From: Clarireedia homoeocarpa | Lineage: Eukaryota > Ascomycota > Leotiomycetes > Helotiales > Rutstroemiaceae | Assembly (NCBI GenBank): GCA_001465935.1 | Contig: LNKV01000042.1 | Span: 481,633-545,632, forward strand | Length of the DNA stretch: 64,000 nucleotides | Direction: 5' to 3' | The notes under the pieces: generated by a model | Database searches by the model: none | Told to the model about the DNA's origin: nothing | Seen by the model: only the letters and a program-made list of their open reading frames with translations | Position numbers and translations under genes: made by a program | Part shown: piece after piece, positions 10,177 through 22,589 of the stretch | How positions within the stretch are numbered: the stretch's first letter is position 1 | Layout of the letters: each line of letters opens with the position of its first letter

Positions 10177-12615
10177 TTATCCTAGACCAGCTTTCGTCGT
10201 CTTGACCACGTGTGACACCGGCTGAAGAATGCCCTTATTGTTAAGAGCACCAAGAGCCGTTCCACTACTCCAGCCCATCTTTTCCAACATTGCTCTGCCT
10301 TTGTTTTCAACACCAAGTTCTGGAGCCGATCCACCAACAATATCACCATCCCTATAACTAACCCCAGCATAAGAGCCTCCACGACCAGAACGTCTAGGAG
10401 TGGCGCCTGATCTTCTCCCACCCACGTCATTGCGAGGTAGGTACCGACGGCTGAGTCTCGCTTCCACTGCATCAAAGGTGTGCTCAATGTATGCAGTTGT
10501 TCGTGTTGTACGGTAAAGGATGGGGTATCGCTTCGCACCACTTCCGGCCGACTTAGACTTTAACTTGAAAGCATTCGCAATTTCATGGACAACCTTACGA
10601 TCCGACTTATCCATTGGGGGCAGGGCCAGACTGTAGATAGTGTTAGCATTGCAATTGGCAAGTAGAATGAGAGCACTGACGTAGTATTGTCACTCATGAG
10701 GAATTGCTTGAGTTCTTCCTTCATCGCATTAAGACCCATTCCCTCTTTGTACTTTGCTTTGAGATCAGGTTTACCATGCTTGCCAGTAAGTAAACCTTGA
10801 GCACGCAGAACTTCCCGTTCTTGCTTCCTTTCCTTCTTCTTGATCCGATCGTTCTCCCATGCCGCTTGCATCGAGGCCTCAAGCTCCGAATCGGAAACAT
10901 CGTCGAGAATTAATTTTCCTTTGCGTCCTTTCGGTTTCTTCTTAAGCGCCGGACGCTCAAAATCCATGACGTCGAAGCCGTCATACGCGTCAGCAAGTGC
11001 AGCAGCCCTTGGGTATTCACCTTGTCGGCGTTGTTTTCCCTCCAGGCCCCTCTTGCCTGATAAAATAAAGCTGTTGAGGTCAATGGGGCGAGCATCGATC
11101 TCATCGTCCTCATCATCGACATCATCATCGAACAGTAAAATCTCATCTCCTCCCATACCTAGCTCTTCTTGCTTTGCGAGTATTCTTGCTATTTGTTCAT
11201 CATCCATCCTGTCGATCCTCCTCTGCACCAAGTCCGCTTCGTCGTCAATATCATCGCCTTCGTCTCCGTCATCACTTTCGTCGCTATCGTCGTCACTATT
11301 ATCTTCAAATTGCGCGACTAACTTTTCCTCTGCCTCGAAGACCTCAATTAATGGCAATGCGCCTACGTCATGCAACACATCCAGCGATACCCATCTAGCT
11401 TCATCCACACTTTGGTCTTCCCAAACGATTAAGTATTGCAAACCAGCGGCACGTTCTCTTTTCGAAAGGATTACTTGTACCTTGCCTCTAGCCTCATCAG
11501 ACGTACTAAGGTCATCAAGGTCTTCAAGTTCGGCGCGATCCCATCCGTGTCCCACAGAATCTCTATGTACGCCATCTGCTTCCACGGATGATGCGTCTTG
11601 CCAAGCTCCTTCGTCGTTACTGCCCAGGTCGCCGCCCAACTCGCGCCTATTGAAAGACAAATCTACCTCACCATCGCCCTGTTCTTTTTCCATATTCGCA
11701 ATGTAGTCTGCAATCATTTCATCTTCAGCATCTTCAGCGGCTAAATGGCGTCCTCTGGCGCGACCACGACGTCGACCTTTGTTAGTGCGTTTCGGTAAGA
11801 TCGACTGAGAGTTGCGAGATGATGGCTCCGCTGTCACTGCAGGATATGCTTCTAACAATTCTTCCTTGTCTCTGAGAGCCTTCTTTAATAAAATTTGTTG
11901 TTCGTGCAATTTGTCTTCCACAATCTTCAGTTTCGCATCTATCGGATCCAGAGCCATTGCACTATCGTCTCGAGTTTCAACTGTTCTTGCTGTAGATTGA
12001 CCACGCCCGTGGAAAAGAATTACTTCTTCACTAGAATCAGATCGCGCAGGCGAAGTAGATCGTAGGCGTGGAGCAGATAGGCCGGTATGGACTGGCGTAC
12101 TACCGATAGTATCGATCACAAATGATGAAGATGCTTCAAAGGTATGCTCGCCATCAAGCTCTCTTTCGTTCTCATTTGGAAGCGATTCGCCGGCCATTTG
12201 AGCGTCTTCGGCTTGTTCTGCCCCCTTCAACTTCAGATCCGCAGATTCCAAACTCATCGCAGCCATAGCTTCCTCCGAATCTTTGACTATGTCAGGTGGT
12301 GTAAGATTTCCAGCACTGACAAAATTGACCTTCGCATGTCTTAATTTTTGGCTAGAGTCCGCAAATGAATGATGGCGCTCAGTGTTTCTGGCTTCATCCT
12401 GAAGCGTGAAATCTGAAGGCAGTTCTAATAAGCATGGTCCAATTTACTTGCGAATTGGAGGACAGGAGAGTATTACCACCGTGCGATCTTTGAGCAGGAA
12501 ATGAGCCAGCAAAGGGTATGAACGCGGTCCCAAGATTAGACTTTCCTCGACCACCTCTCGACGAAGTAAAATTGCCCCTCCGAGCAGCAGCAGCACCTCG
12601 TTTGTTTCTAGGCAT
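10177..12615 (-). CDS. SQS1: R3H and G-patch protein, Sqs1-type splicing cofactor
   Basis: The protein has 778 residues from three exons (12477-12615, 10681-12424, 10630-10177). The order matches yeast Sqs1/Pfa1, which activates the DEAH helicase Prp43 in splicing and ribosome biogenesis: a basic, Gly/Arg-rich N-terminus (MPRNKRGAAAARRG); a long, highly acidic middle with several Asp/Glu runs; an R3H domain (MDKSDRKVVHEIANAFKLKSK to ARLSRRY); and a C-terminal G-patch (GRAMLEKMGWSSGTALGALN, then GILQPV). The G-patch is the Prp43-binding element. The ATG at 12613-12615 is chosen because the basic N-terminus begins there. The first intron (GTAATA...ATTAG) is preferred over a 23-nt alternative. 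Assignment to SQS1 rests on domain order, as the acidic middle is not conserved. Confidence 0.82.
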
Positions 12616-13555
12616 AATTTTGGTGTGCTTAACAAATCGATGCAATTACTAAATCGGACACCTGACGAGTCTTCAAGAGATCCATGAATGAATCATAAGT
12701 GAAGATATAAAAAGTTGTTGTGGCGAAATGAGTAACTAGAGAATTGAGAGGTTTATTGAATGAGATATTATTCAGGCACAGCTCGAAGTGGAAATTGCTG
12801 GGGTTACGTAACCTTGCCTTGCTATGCCTTCTTTTACGCGACCAGATTGCCGGGTAGCGGCAATCCGGTTAGTCACCTATTTATCGATAAGTTCAAGCGG
12901 AGTGGTTGAATGAGCGTGGAGTCTTTAGCCTCGAGCCCCGAGCTTATTTGATGTCAGAGTATCTCATGGATGTGTCATTCATCTCCATTCATCTCCATTC
13001 ATGTCTTGCGGGAGCAGAAGACTCGTGCCATTCATTCGACATTGCACCAGAAGATCAAATCTACATAACTTACATGTTAAACACCAATTTTTACTCAGCA
13101 GATAGGTTGACTTAGATAGATTGCCATACAAACTGCGCTCAAATGGATGAGAGCTACAATGAAGAAAAGGACTGTACTGTAGGCTCGTATGCTCGTAGGC
13201 AAACTGACAAGGGGTCGTCAAGGGTACCGGACCTCATCTCATCAGCTGCCCGCCCTACTTACCCAACTTCCCTCTACATCTTAGACACTCCAACTACTAC
13301 GAAGAATGAACCACATCATACCTATATCTCGCCTTGATTTTGTCGTCTCATCCTATATTCAATACGGGCTTCGTAATCTTTCTTCACTTCTCTCTGAACT
13401 TCCAAAAAAGAGAGCACTATAACCGCCCGAGCCCTTCGCAGCCCATTTCGGATTCTAGACCACCTATCTCATCGATCTCGCCATTTCTCCCCATTCATTC
13501 GTTCAACCTATGTGCTTTATTCGCTGGCATTGCCAGAGCATCTCTTCATCCAACT
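12616..13555. promoter_or_regulatory. divergent promoter region of SQS1-like gene and ATG4
   Basis: This is 940 bp between divergent starts. It holds a perfect 12-bp palindrome GGTTACGTAACC at 12802-12813. It also holds the 22-bp word at 12831-12852 (beginning CTTTTACGCGACCAG) that recurs at 24380-24401. The word overlaps a perfect 8-bp stem, GATTGCCG/CGGCAATC, with a 5-base loop (about 12845-12865). A TTCATCTCCA direct repeat lies at about 12980-13000. No ATG extends the ATG4 frame upstream. Confidence 0.45.
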
Positions 13556-15026
13556 ATGACGAGTGTTGATCGATACAAGCGCCTCGTCCAGTATTTTTGG
13601 GACCCAGAACCAACGAACGATGCATCCGATAAGTCACCAATATGGTGCTTAGGAAAAGAATATAGAGCCTCCGAAAAGCAGTCGACTTCTGCCCTTTTTG
13701 CGGATTCGCCCCCACAAGAAGGCGCTTTCCTAGCAGTGAAGCAATCTCAAACTGTTGATGCCTCAACACCACCGGATAGCGCCGCTGGCAGTCTAGAATC
13801 CAGCTCAGGCTACGACGACTGCGATACTGGTGAGGCCGAAGGAGGATGGCCTACAGCGTTTTTAGAGGACTTCGAAGCAAAGCTATGGTTCACATATCGA
13901 TCAAATTTCCCGGCAATAGCGAAGTCGCAGGACCCAAAGGCTCTCTCGGCAATGTCGCTTTCCGTGCGATTAAGAAGTCAGCTCGTTGATCAAGGAGGGT
14001 TTACATCTGATACAGGATGGGGCTGTATGATAAGATCCGGGCAAAGTTTGCTAGGAAACGCTCTGCTTACACTGAGAATGGGCAGAGGTAGGTCTATTAA
14101 AGCTGGTCTTTTGACTCTGGTAGCTAATAAGACCTGTAGATTGGCGGCGTGGCAGATCCAGCAATGAAGAACGAAGTATCCTATCCATGTTTGCGGACGA
14201 TCCAAGAGCTCCATATTCTATACACAAGTTTGTTGAGCATGGCGCAAGTGCATGCGGGAAACACCCAGGGGAATGGTTTGGTCCATCTGCTACTGCTCGC
14301 TGCATACAGTAAGAAGGCTTTGCCTGCCTGTGTACTTTACTTCCGACTAACGCTGCATAGGGCTTTGACAAACAGTGAGTCGCAGTCAGAATTGCGAGTG
14401 TACATCACCGGCGATGGTTCGGACGTTTATGAAGATACTTTTATGAATATTGCGAAACCTGACAACTCAACCTTCATACCCACTCTAATTCTGGTTGGCA
14501 CACGACTGGGTCTTGATAAGATAACTCCTGTTTATTGGGAGGCTCTAAAGGCTTCTCTACAGATGCCGCAGTCCATCGGAATTGCCGGGTAAGCCACACA
14601 ATGCTCATCAAAAAGCTGTAGTACTAACGTGATTTCAGCGGTCGTCCATCCTCATCTCATTATTTTATTGGTGTGCAGGGTTCGGATTTCTTCTATCTAG
14701 ACCCACATCAGACACGGCCTGCACTCCCTTTCAAAGATCGCGTGGAAGATTATACAGTTGAAGAGATTGACTCGTGTCATACTCGTAGACTTCGGCGACT
14801 TCATATTAAGGAAATGGACCCCAGTATGCTCATTGCCTTCTTGATTAAGGATGAAAATGATTGGAAAGAATGGCGCCGAGCTGTTAAAGAAGTACAGGGT
14901 AAGGGTGTCATACATGTTGCGGACAAAGACCCAGCCCTCTATGGCCTAGGTGAGGAACGGGAGGGAGCAATTGACGAGGTCGAGAGTTTTGATGACGACG
15001 ATGAAGATACTGTATTGGATGGTTGA
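13556..15026 (+). CDS. ATG4: autophagy cysteine protease Atg4
   Basis: Atg4 trims the C-terminus of Atg8 to expose glycine and later releases Atg8 from phosphatidylethanolamine during autophagosome formation. Four exons give 438 residues: 13556-14087, 14140-14308, 14361-14588 and 14639-15026. The N-terminus reads MTSVDRYKRLVQYFWDPEP, typical of fungal Atg4. The catalytic cysteine is in TSDTGWGCMIRSGQSL. The catalytic Asp and His are in FYLDPHQTRPAL near residue 310, and the supporting motif SSHYFIGVQG precedes them. The C-terminus is acidic (EEREGAIDEVESFDDDDED). All three catalytic residues are present, so the enzyme should be active. Confidence 0.95.
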
Positions 15027-15269
15027 GGTGTTTGGGAAATGATCTATTCATAAGATATCAGGCACTTGAGGCGTTTGGGATTGGTAACCTCTAGATTTTC
15101 AGTATGAAATATGATACTGCTCGCACGTCCTTCATATGAAAGCATGAAAATTTACTACTTTATCCATCTAACTATATGATGCACCGTCTACCAAACTCCT
15201 TGCTACACAGTGAATGGTATAATGCTCATATGATACCCAACCAACGCCCAAAGGACTTGTATCCAGATT

Positions 15270-16989
15270 CTAATTCCCCCTCTTCTTTTTCACGTTCTTA
15301 ACTTTAACTACTGGCTGAGCATGATCTAGTTCCTTGATATGATTAAAGAGTTTTGATTTAGAGGGAAACCTTTCATGACACGTGACACATTTGAACTGCT
15401 TCTCATTAGAGGGAATGGTCCCCTTAGGTGGAACAAAGCTTACCTCTAGTTCTTCTTGCTGGGCCGCCACTTGCTGGGCCGCCTTTTTGACACGCTTGGC
15501 CTTGGCCTTACCAAGAGGCTTCTTTTGAGATTTCTGGTCTGGAGTGGTGAGGTCCCCGTGTGCGATGACATCCTCGGATTCTGGTGTATAGCTTCCTGTC
15601 AGAGGCGAGTCTGTTAGCCTGCTTGCGATGGCCTCTCTCGAAACGTAGTCGTCATCCATGTCACTATCATCGCTGACTTTCGCGGATTCTTCAGAGAGTT
15701 CATCATTTAGAGAAACAGGTTGCCTTCCGGCCCGGTCTTTGTCCGCCATGGATTCTGATTCTACATCGTCATCATGCTCCACATGCTCTTCATGGCCTGT
15801 ATCCAAATTTAATTTTTCGAATTCGTGGCTAGGGGCTTCAGGCATCTGCTCGGTCGGAGTATCGAGTGCAAAAGTTTTATTCTCCTTACGCATTTGCTTC
15901 TGAATCTGTTGCACTGCCTTCAAGTGCTTTTTACTCTTCGTATGTGCTTCGTATTGATTCTCACTCTTGAAGGTTTTCTGGCAAATAACACATTCTATCT
16001 GTTCGACTTCTGACTCCTCCTCAGACTCTTCGATACTCCCTTCATGCGCACTATCTGGCTTTGCTTGCGTCCAATCAGGAATTACATGGTTGTTCATCTT
16101 CGCTAGATTCGCTGCGCGTGAACGTGCGGCTTGTGCTGAAGCTGCATCTCGTAGGTTCTTCTGTCTTTCCGCTTGCGTTTGAGAATTCGGCGTGTAACGA
16201 GGGTCTCTTTTTCTTGCAAACATAACAAGATGCCGAACGGCGTCATTGAACTCTGCTTTGGCCTCATCTCGGAATTTTTTGTTCTCCTTTTCTATCAGCC
16301 GGCGTGTTGCTCGATCGGGTGCGTCTGAGGTTCGGTACATATCCTTCCATGAAAACGATTTCTGTGTGGAGAAGTTCCCCCAAACTCTGTAGAAAGGTTT
16401 AACAACGTCGTCGTAGTCGTCATCAGCGCTTCCAAACTCAGGATAATCCACCATGTCAAGACCGTCCCATTCGCACGCCGCAGTTTCTTCCTTCGCAAGT
16501 GATGCGAAGGTTTGTTGAAGTATCCCGTAGAACCCATTCGGCGCATCTGTGAAAGGCACACTGGCGTTGAATCTTCCAATCAAGTTTGACAGCTCCGCAG
16601 CGCTTGTCATCCGAACATTCTCTTCGAAGTGATCCTCTGTCGCCTCACCACCTCCTAATATCGATAAACGATGAGAATCGTACCATGCTCTTTCTTGCGG
16701 ATCAGACAGAACCTCATATGCAGATTGGATCTCAGCAAATTTTATGGTGGCATTTTCGACATCGCCGTAGTTTCGATCGGGATGAAGTTCTAGAGCTTTC
16801 TTGCGATATGCTTTCTTGATTCTAAAGACATCAGTATGGGTTCCAGAATGTAACAATATAAACCAACGGGAACCCTTACTCGTCGTCAGAAGCCTGGCGT
16901 TCCACACCTAGCAGTTCATAATAGCAGGTTTTCATGACCCCGCCATTGCTCTGCGCATCCCCTCGGGCAGAGGATTGCTCTGCACCCAT
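15270..16989 (-). CDS. JJJ1: J-domain and C2H2 zinc-finger protein, Jjj1/DNAJC21 type
   Basis: This is a cytosolic Hsp70 co-chaperone for late 60S ribosomal subunit maturation, helping recycle export factors in yeast. It has 553 residues and one 58-nt intron (16822-16879) inside the J domain. The J domain near the N-terminus reads CYYELLGVERQASDDEIKKAYRKKALELHPDRNYG, with the essential HPD intact. Next come the DNAJC21-specific middle region (FYRVWGNFSTQKSFSWKDMY) and two C2H2 fingers, CVICQKTFKSENQYEAHTKSKKH and CVTCHERFPSKSKLFNHIKELDH. The C-terminus is basic (KVKNVKKKRGN). The start at 16989 gives a short 20-residue lead before the J domain; an internal Met at MKTCYYELL is an alternative start. 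Domain order makes the assignment strong. Confidence 0.9.
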
Positions 16990-17921
16990 GGCTTGTGAAT
17001 GGGCCGCAGTGTTAAGTTACTCCAAATCAAATCGAAGTTTTCGTCGTGATTAGAGTATTGCCGAAGCCAGATGTAAATATAAAATCGTCTAAATTCGTAT
17101 CCGCAGGGTGTCGAGAAAGAAGAAAGAAAAAACAGGGATATTTTGAGAAATTATGTAAGTTACGCAGAGCTGGACAAATGTGTAAACGAACTGAGCTGAT
17201 CTGATCAAGTAGTGGTGATAATTCCTTTAGTTCCACATCGGATCTACAGTATCGCGGGGTAAATTTAGCCGGCAGAAGCACACAGGGCTGCAGGTATGCG
17301 TCGGCCCAACCAACCCTAGAACTAAAGCTTGAACTACTCGTAACTTATGTATGGGTTTTCGAATTTCCCATGTAAGACGATCGGTCTGTCTTGTCTACTC
17401 GAGGAATTGTATGCGTTGCATTTCATCTCCATCAGTCCCGTTTCCTAGAGAACAAGTGAAAGCAACCGTCCAGGAGTTCAGCTCTAGAATCTAATGCGGT
17501 TAAGTTCTAACGTTCGGAACGACATGTGACAGTTTGTGAGTCCCGACTCTGGGACTACCGTGACTACTGCGCCTATTTCAAGGTTTGAGGCGAAGAAACG
17601 TCTTTGGCAAATTTTATTTTTATTGCGTTAGTGCTCGCCTCCTCCGTGTTGATATGACTTACTCCTCTGCACACTTCATCTAGATAATAACAACTCGACA
17701 ATTTGTTTTGCTATGGCAGCATCCTATGTCGTCTCCTCTCAGCTTCCCATTCTCTCACAGAACCTTATAATATTCAAATTGGTGTTGCTGTTGCTATATG
17801 AATTATTCTGGCTAGCATCATAGCAAAATCTAACCTATAATTATCGGAAAATTCCACATCTCCCCTCCCTCCCCTCCCTCCCCTCCCTACCCACCACGAA
17901 CCTGCATATCTACCTTACACT
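16990..17921. promoter_or_regulatory. divergent promoter region of JJJ1-like and SPX-RING genes
   Basis: This is 932 bp between divergent starts. The last 60 bp before the SPX-RING ATG hold a pyrimidine-only tract of CCTCCCCT-type units (17861-17889), typical of fungal promoters near transcription starts. Nothing else was recognised. Confidence 0.4.
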
Positions 17922-19905
17922 ATGAAGTTCGCCCACGAATTCAAAGATGCCTTGGCACGAGAGGGCTTCCCACAGCATTGGGTTGAATCTGCTATTCCAT
18001 ATGGCGAGCTCAAGAAATGTCTGAAGAGAGTACGCATCCCTCTTGCATAAGATGTGCCTTGAGCTAACTATACTCTACAGATTGCCGCCGAGTTACGTGA
18101 ATGCGGATTGGGCCCGGATGCTCTTGCAAAACTGAAAGAGATCTCTAATGTTGGTCCTGCTTATATGTATGATTTTAATGGTAAGGACTACCCACTCCGC
18201 CGCCTCGGGATCTCGAGCTCTGCATTCTCTTCTCCTTGATGGTATGGCTCGACCTAACAATGTTATTCTACCAAGAGTCGCGATTCCGTCCAAAGCTCAT
18301 CTTATGGTTAGAAGATGGAACTGCTGTTGATGCGAGGTTATCGCCTGATACCAGAAACTATTTGAAAGAGTTGGTAGCCAAACACCGTGGCGAACCCGAA
18401 ATTTTACCTGCTGAAATCATTCAAGAAGTGGACAAGTCTGATTGCAAATCGGACGAAGAGTGAGCTTTTTTTTTATCTCATCATCACCGCCGTTTGGTAG
18501 CTGATGCATGTTTAGGAGATCTTCGGCGAGAGACGAGCTAGAACTGAGGCCGCTTGTTCGCCGGGTGGAGGTGCCACTTAACTTTGATGCGGAATTCTTT
18601 GGACTTATTCAAGGCGACGTTACTAATCTTGATGCATTGCAAGTGGAGGAGCAGAAAGCACTTTGTGGTGAAATTCTTAATCTTTCGGAAGAGCTTGTCG
18701 CTCTAACCAAGCCATCGAAGCGCGACAAGAAGACGGATATCTCTCGATGGAGAGAACTATTTGAGGTCTATCTGGAGGCAAACATCTTCTTCTCAGCGCG
18801 TGAGCAGGACCGTGGGAAGCGAAATAGCGCAAATGCATTGAGACAGCTACAGTGAGTACGAAGCGAAATTCTCTGCGTATTTGGGACATATAAGCTCTGT
18901 TAGATAGCACAAGTATGTAATAAACCTGGCTAACATGCAATAATCTAGGTGGTTTCAGACAGAAGTAACCAAAAGTAGTATTGTGAGGTCCTTTAAACTG
19001 GCTGAGAGCCATGCAGCGCGTATGTATAATGGCTTACGCTTCCCATCATGCCGGCATCTAGTACTAACTTAAAAAAACTTGTAGTAAACCGTTTCATCAG
19101 CATCAATGTGACACTCCTACGAAATCTAACTTTTCAAGAGATCAATCAAACGGCCATCAACAAGATCCTAAAAAGTAAGCTTTCCCACATCCATCAACCC
19201 GGACGCTATTTGAGGCGAACTCAACGCAAGAGAGCCTTTATTGCTTCCCCTTCACTATCTCAGATGATTCCGTCGGAGCTGTCGTATGTTGTTTATGTCG
19301 AGTACTGACCTTGGCTAGAGTTCGATAAAAGAACCACTCTAGGTGCAAGGGAGAAATTTCCCAAGCTGATTCAATCTGAGCCTATCATGACTGAAACAAT
19401 GGCCAAGGCAGTTTGCGCACAAATATCGCAGGATATTATAAAGACCGTTCCCCTTCTGAGCGACTTCCTCTGTCCTGTCTGTGCTAGCATCTGCTGGAGG
19501 CCCATTCGTTTGAGGTGCAAACATGTGGTCTGCATTCGGTGCACCATAGCTCTCCAAAAAATGCGACGAGCACCTTGTCCCCTGTGCCGGGAAAATGTGG
19601 TCTTGGAAGCTGACACAGGTATGTTGATGTCGCCTTACTTCACTGCCCTCTCTACTCGCGGTTAACCCTCAGCACTGCAACGCTTGGACTCTTGAATCAT
19701 ATCGGTTACGAAATGGAATGTATGTGATCCATTTTAGCTAACCCCTAATGCAGATAATATTGACCCGGAGCTCTCGGCCTACCTTAAAAGGTATTTCCCG
19801 GCTGAGACCGAACAGAAACAGATTGAACTTGAGATACAAGACGGTATCGCGAGGTTTGGAATATACTACACGCATAACAAGCATAGGAGATGCGCTATCA
19901 TGTAG
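17922..19905 (+). CDS. SPX domain and RING finger E3 ligase-like protein with C-terminal CaaX box
   Basis: The joined product is about 446 residues from eight or so exons. The N-terminal SPX domain starts MKFAHEFKDALAREGFPQHW, has the inositol-pyrophosphate-binding type helix ELKKCLKR, and continues through an RFRPKLILWLEDGTAVDARLSP segment. The second SPX half contains EFFGLIQGDVTNLDALQVEEQ and FEVYLEANIFFSAREQDRGK. A C3HC4 RING finger follows: CPVC, C then KHVVCIRC, CPLC. The architecture resembles plant NLA and fungal SPX-RING proteins, which suggests ubiquitylation of phosphate-signalling or transport targets; that role is inferred. The final residues are HRRCAIM, a CaaX box, so farnesylation and membrane attachment are possible. 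The last exon is joined at 19620 (GTATGT) to the AG before GATAAT near 19753. Exact borders of the exons around 18850-19150 are the least certain. Confidence 0.85.
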
Positions 19906-20541
19906 AATTGGAAGTCTCTGGGCTTTTCGAAGGGCGTTCAGTACACACATTTTATGATACCCAAGAAGCGTTAAGAGCATTAGATATCGTACAGTAGTAG
20001 TTTGTATTTTAGCAACCACAGCGAGTCGAAATTATACCAGCATTTCAGTGTGACGTCAAAGTACAGAAAGCTTGTGAATTATTCTGAACCACCAGAACTT
20101 TCAATTCGCACATTTGTCGCGGGTGGCGGGGTAAATTGAAAGTAGAAAACTTTGAATCACCTGGACTGTCCTGGTCTACGAGTGATAGATGGGAGAATAA
20201 TTGAGAGTGATGACCTTTACAATACAATTTCAGAAGAAAGGTATTCGATTGTACTACATATGGATATGAAGATTAGGTGTGGCGCACTAATAAAGTTGTC
20301 GATAAGATAAATCAAAATGACGATGGACGAGAACTATTACAAACTTACCTTCGGGCGATCCTAGTTCATATCCTTCTCTTAAAGTATATCCTGGTGTAGC
20401 TCGAGAACGGAGCGTACCATTGTCCTGTTTAGAACAAAAACCATTTGGGCATATACTATTCCTCGACATCCTCTTCGTCACTAATCTTTTCTTCTGCGAG
20501 AGGATCTTCTTTGGCGTCTGACCTGTGGCCGCAATACCTTC
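19906..20541. promoter_or_regulatory. upstream region of the F-box gene with a CRE-like site
   Basis: These 636 bp lie between the SPX-RING stop and the F-box protein start. A perfect TGACGTCA palindrome, a CRE/ATF-type bZIP site, lies at 20051-20058. No other element or gene is supported; a 64-codon minus-strand frame at 20287-20481 looks like chance. Confidence 0.4.
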
Positions 20542-22543
20542 ATGATGCGAGAGACCTACGGAGGCGTTCCTCCTACTCGAGCGTCTGCATTCGATCCTCT
20601 TCCCGATGAAGTTTTACAACAAATACTCTACTTCATTTCGCCTCACGATCTACTCAGAAACATTCACCTCGTCTCGAAGCGCTTTAGTCGTCTAGGAAAT
20701 GAATCATTGCTCTGGCGGCACCACTGTCGCGTCGATTATCAGTACTGGGATGGCAAACACCGCATTAGAGAGAAGTTCGCAGGTGCGGCAGGGAACGTTG
20801 ACTGGAAGGGTATATACATACACAGAATGAAAGTGGATTTGAAGACGTCGGACCATTTGAATCGTATCCTCGAAACCCGCGCCAATCGTATTGTGAACTT
20901 TGAGGAAATAGGGAAATTTGGGTATGATGCGAAGGATACGCTTTTGCGACACTGCCATACCATCAGTGATGACAATGACCAGCTTTCGAGGAAGTAAGTG
21001 AACCGAATGCGCAGATGTTCTCTTTCTCACATATGCGTAGATATTATGCTCGTGCAGTACTAGATTCTATCCATCGCGCAAAAGCCCTAGAGGTATGGTC
21101 AAGGCTCGCCAGGGGCGAGGATATACCCGTGGAAACAGCGTTGGCAGTCTACGACATGTTCGTCCTCCACGAGCATCCTGGGGATTTACTTGAGGTGCGT
21201 GCGGCCCAATGACGGCGATGTATACTCTATGTGACTAACAAACCCAGACTTCAGATTTACTCGATGGTCTTGCGGCTCGCATACGACGTGATTATCCAAG
21301 ATTCAATCATATGTCCACACGGAAGAAAGCTCTTACGGTTGTCACATTTCTTCGCGCACACAGCCTCCTCGGACTGGATTCGGAAATTACTTATCGCGAC
21401 TTACAAAACAATTATATTGGTTTAGCATTGCAGGAAGCTGAGCATCCCTCTTTACCACTGGTGTCTGTCGCTATCTTTTGTGCTGTTGCTCAAAGACTTG
21501 GTATTGATGCCAGGTTCTGCGCTATGCCCGCTCATGTTCATGCTATGGTTTTCCCACCGCCTTCACTCGACCTCGACAATAAGCCGCTCAAAAAGAAGAA
21601 TTCACCTGGCGAGCCTATGTATCTCGATCCCTACCGCTCGGATGTTGAATATCCTGCGGAACATCTCCAACAAACTCTAGCGCAGTGGGGAGTACGGGGT
21701 CGAGCCTCTGAGTTTTATGAGCACATCAAACATGCTTCAAATACAAACAATCTTGTTCTGAGGACCACTAGAAATATCATCGCGACCATTCAAGAATTCA
21801 GAATGGATCGATCCTTTCAAGGACCGCTAAATCACAGAAATACGCGACTCAATGACATGCCTTTTATGGAGATGGATCATGCAATATACTCAGCATTATG
21901 GGCTAACTTCTTCCTGGATCCAAAACCAGTGCCTCCAGGATATAGCCGCCATCAATTCGTACCTATGCTATTATCTCGATTTGAAAAATCATACCCCGAG
22001 GATGTTGCCCTTATTGAACGATATGTTCTTCCATCCTACAATGGATTAGCTGCTGAGCACTCAGAGCTCTCTGAGGCATTGAGATTGATTCGTGCAGTTG
22101 ACTCGACGCCGCGGCAGGTGCGAACCCGCAATAGTTCAGGAGACACGGGGAATGTTAAGTTCAGAGTTGGGAAGGTATTTCGCCATAGGAGATACCGATA
22201 TATAGCGGCAATAATTGGTTGGGACGTCGAGTGTGGCATGGACTCCACCTGGATAGTCGACCACCAAATAGATGATTTGACCAGGGGACGACATCAAAGC
22301 TTTTATCATGCGCTGTAAGTAATTATTCATACATTTCACAAAGTGGCAATTGATATGCTTACGAATATGGCCGATAGTGTAGAAGATGCAAGCATACGAT
22401 ACGTTGCAGAAGATAACATTGAGATGGTGGAAGAGCCGGATGTCACACAGCTGCTCAAAGTAGCTGGTCAGTATTTTAAGCGATACGACAAAGAAGCCTG
22501 CAAATTCGTTGCAAACTTCAAGGAGGAGTATCCTGACGACTAG
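20542..22543 (+). CDS. F-box protein with transglutaminase-like and YccV/HspQ-like domains (FBXO21 type)
   Basis: This is a substrate adaptor for an SCF ubiquitin ligase, about 610 residues from four exons. The F-box is at the N-terminus (FDPLPDEVLQQILYFISPHDLLRNIHLVSKRFSRL...LLWRHH). The middle is the SirB1/transglutaminase-like region, with RRDYP, then ALTVVTFLRAHSLLG and PLVSVAIFCAVAQRLGIDARFCAMPAHVHAMV. The C-terminal part is the YccV/hemimethylated-DNA-binding type domain (FRVGKVFRHRRYRYIAAIIGWD, then VEDASIRYVAEDNI), split by the last intron. This three-part order is that of human FBXO21. Two adjacent start codons exist (20542 and 20545). The stop lies only 46 bp from the stop of the convergent UCH gene, so the transcripts probably overlap at their 3' ends. 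Confidence 0.85.
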
Positions 22544-22589
22544 TATTTACCTGGTACCATAGCAAGAAGGTGTGATAGCCCAGTCTATA

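Noticed and set aside
10840..11706. 288-codon Ser-rich plus-strand frame
   Set aside because: It is antisense to the acidic, Asp/Glu-rich part of the SQS1-like gene; GAT/GAA-rich codons read backwards give Ser/Ile/Phe-rich open frames.
13334..13555. In-frame upstream extension of ATG4
   Set aside because: It contains no ATG before 13556; the family N-terminus (RYKRLVQYFWDPEP) starts right after the chosen Met.
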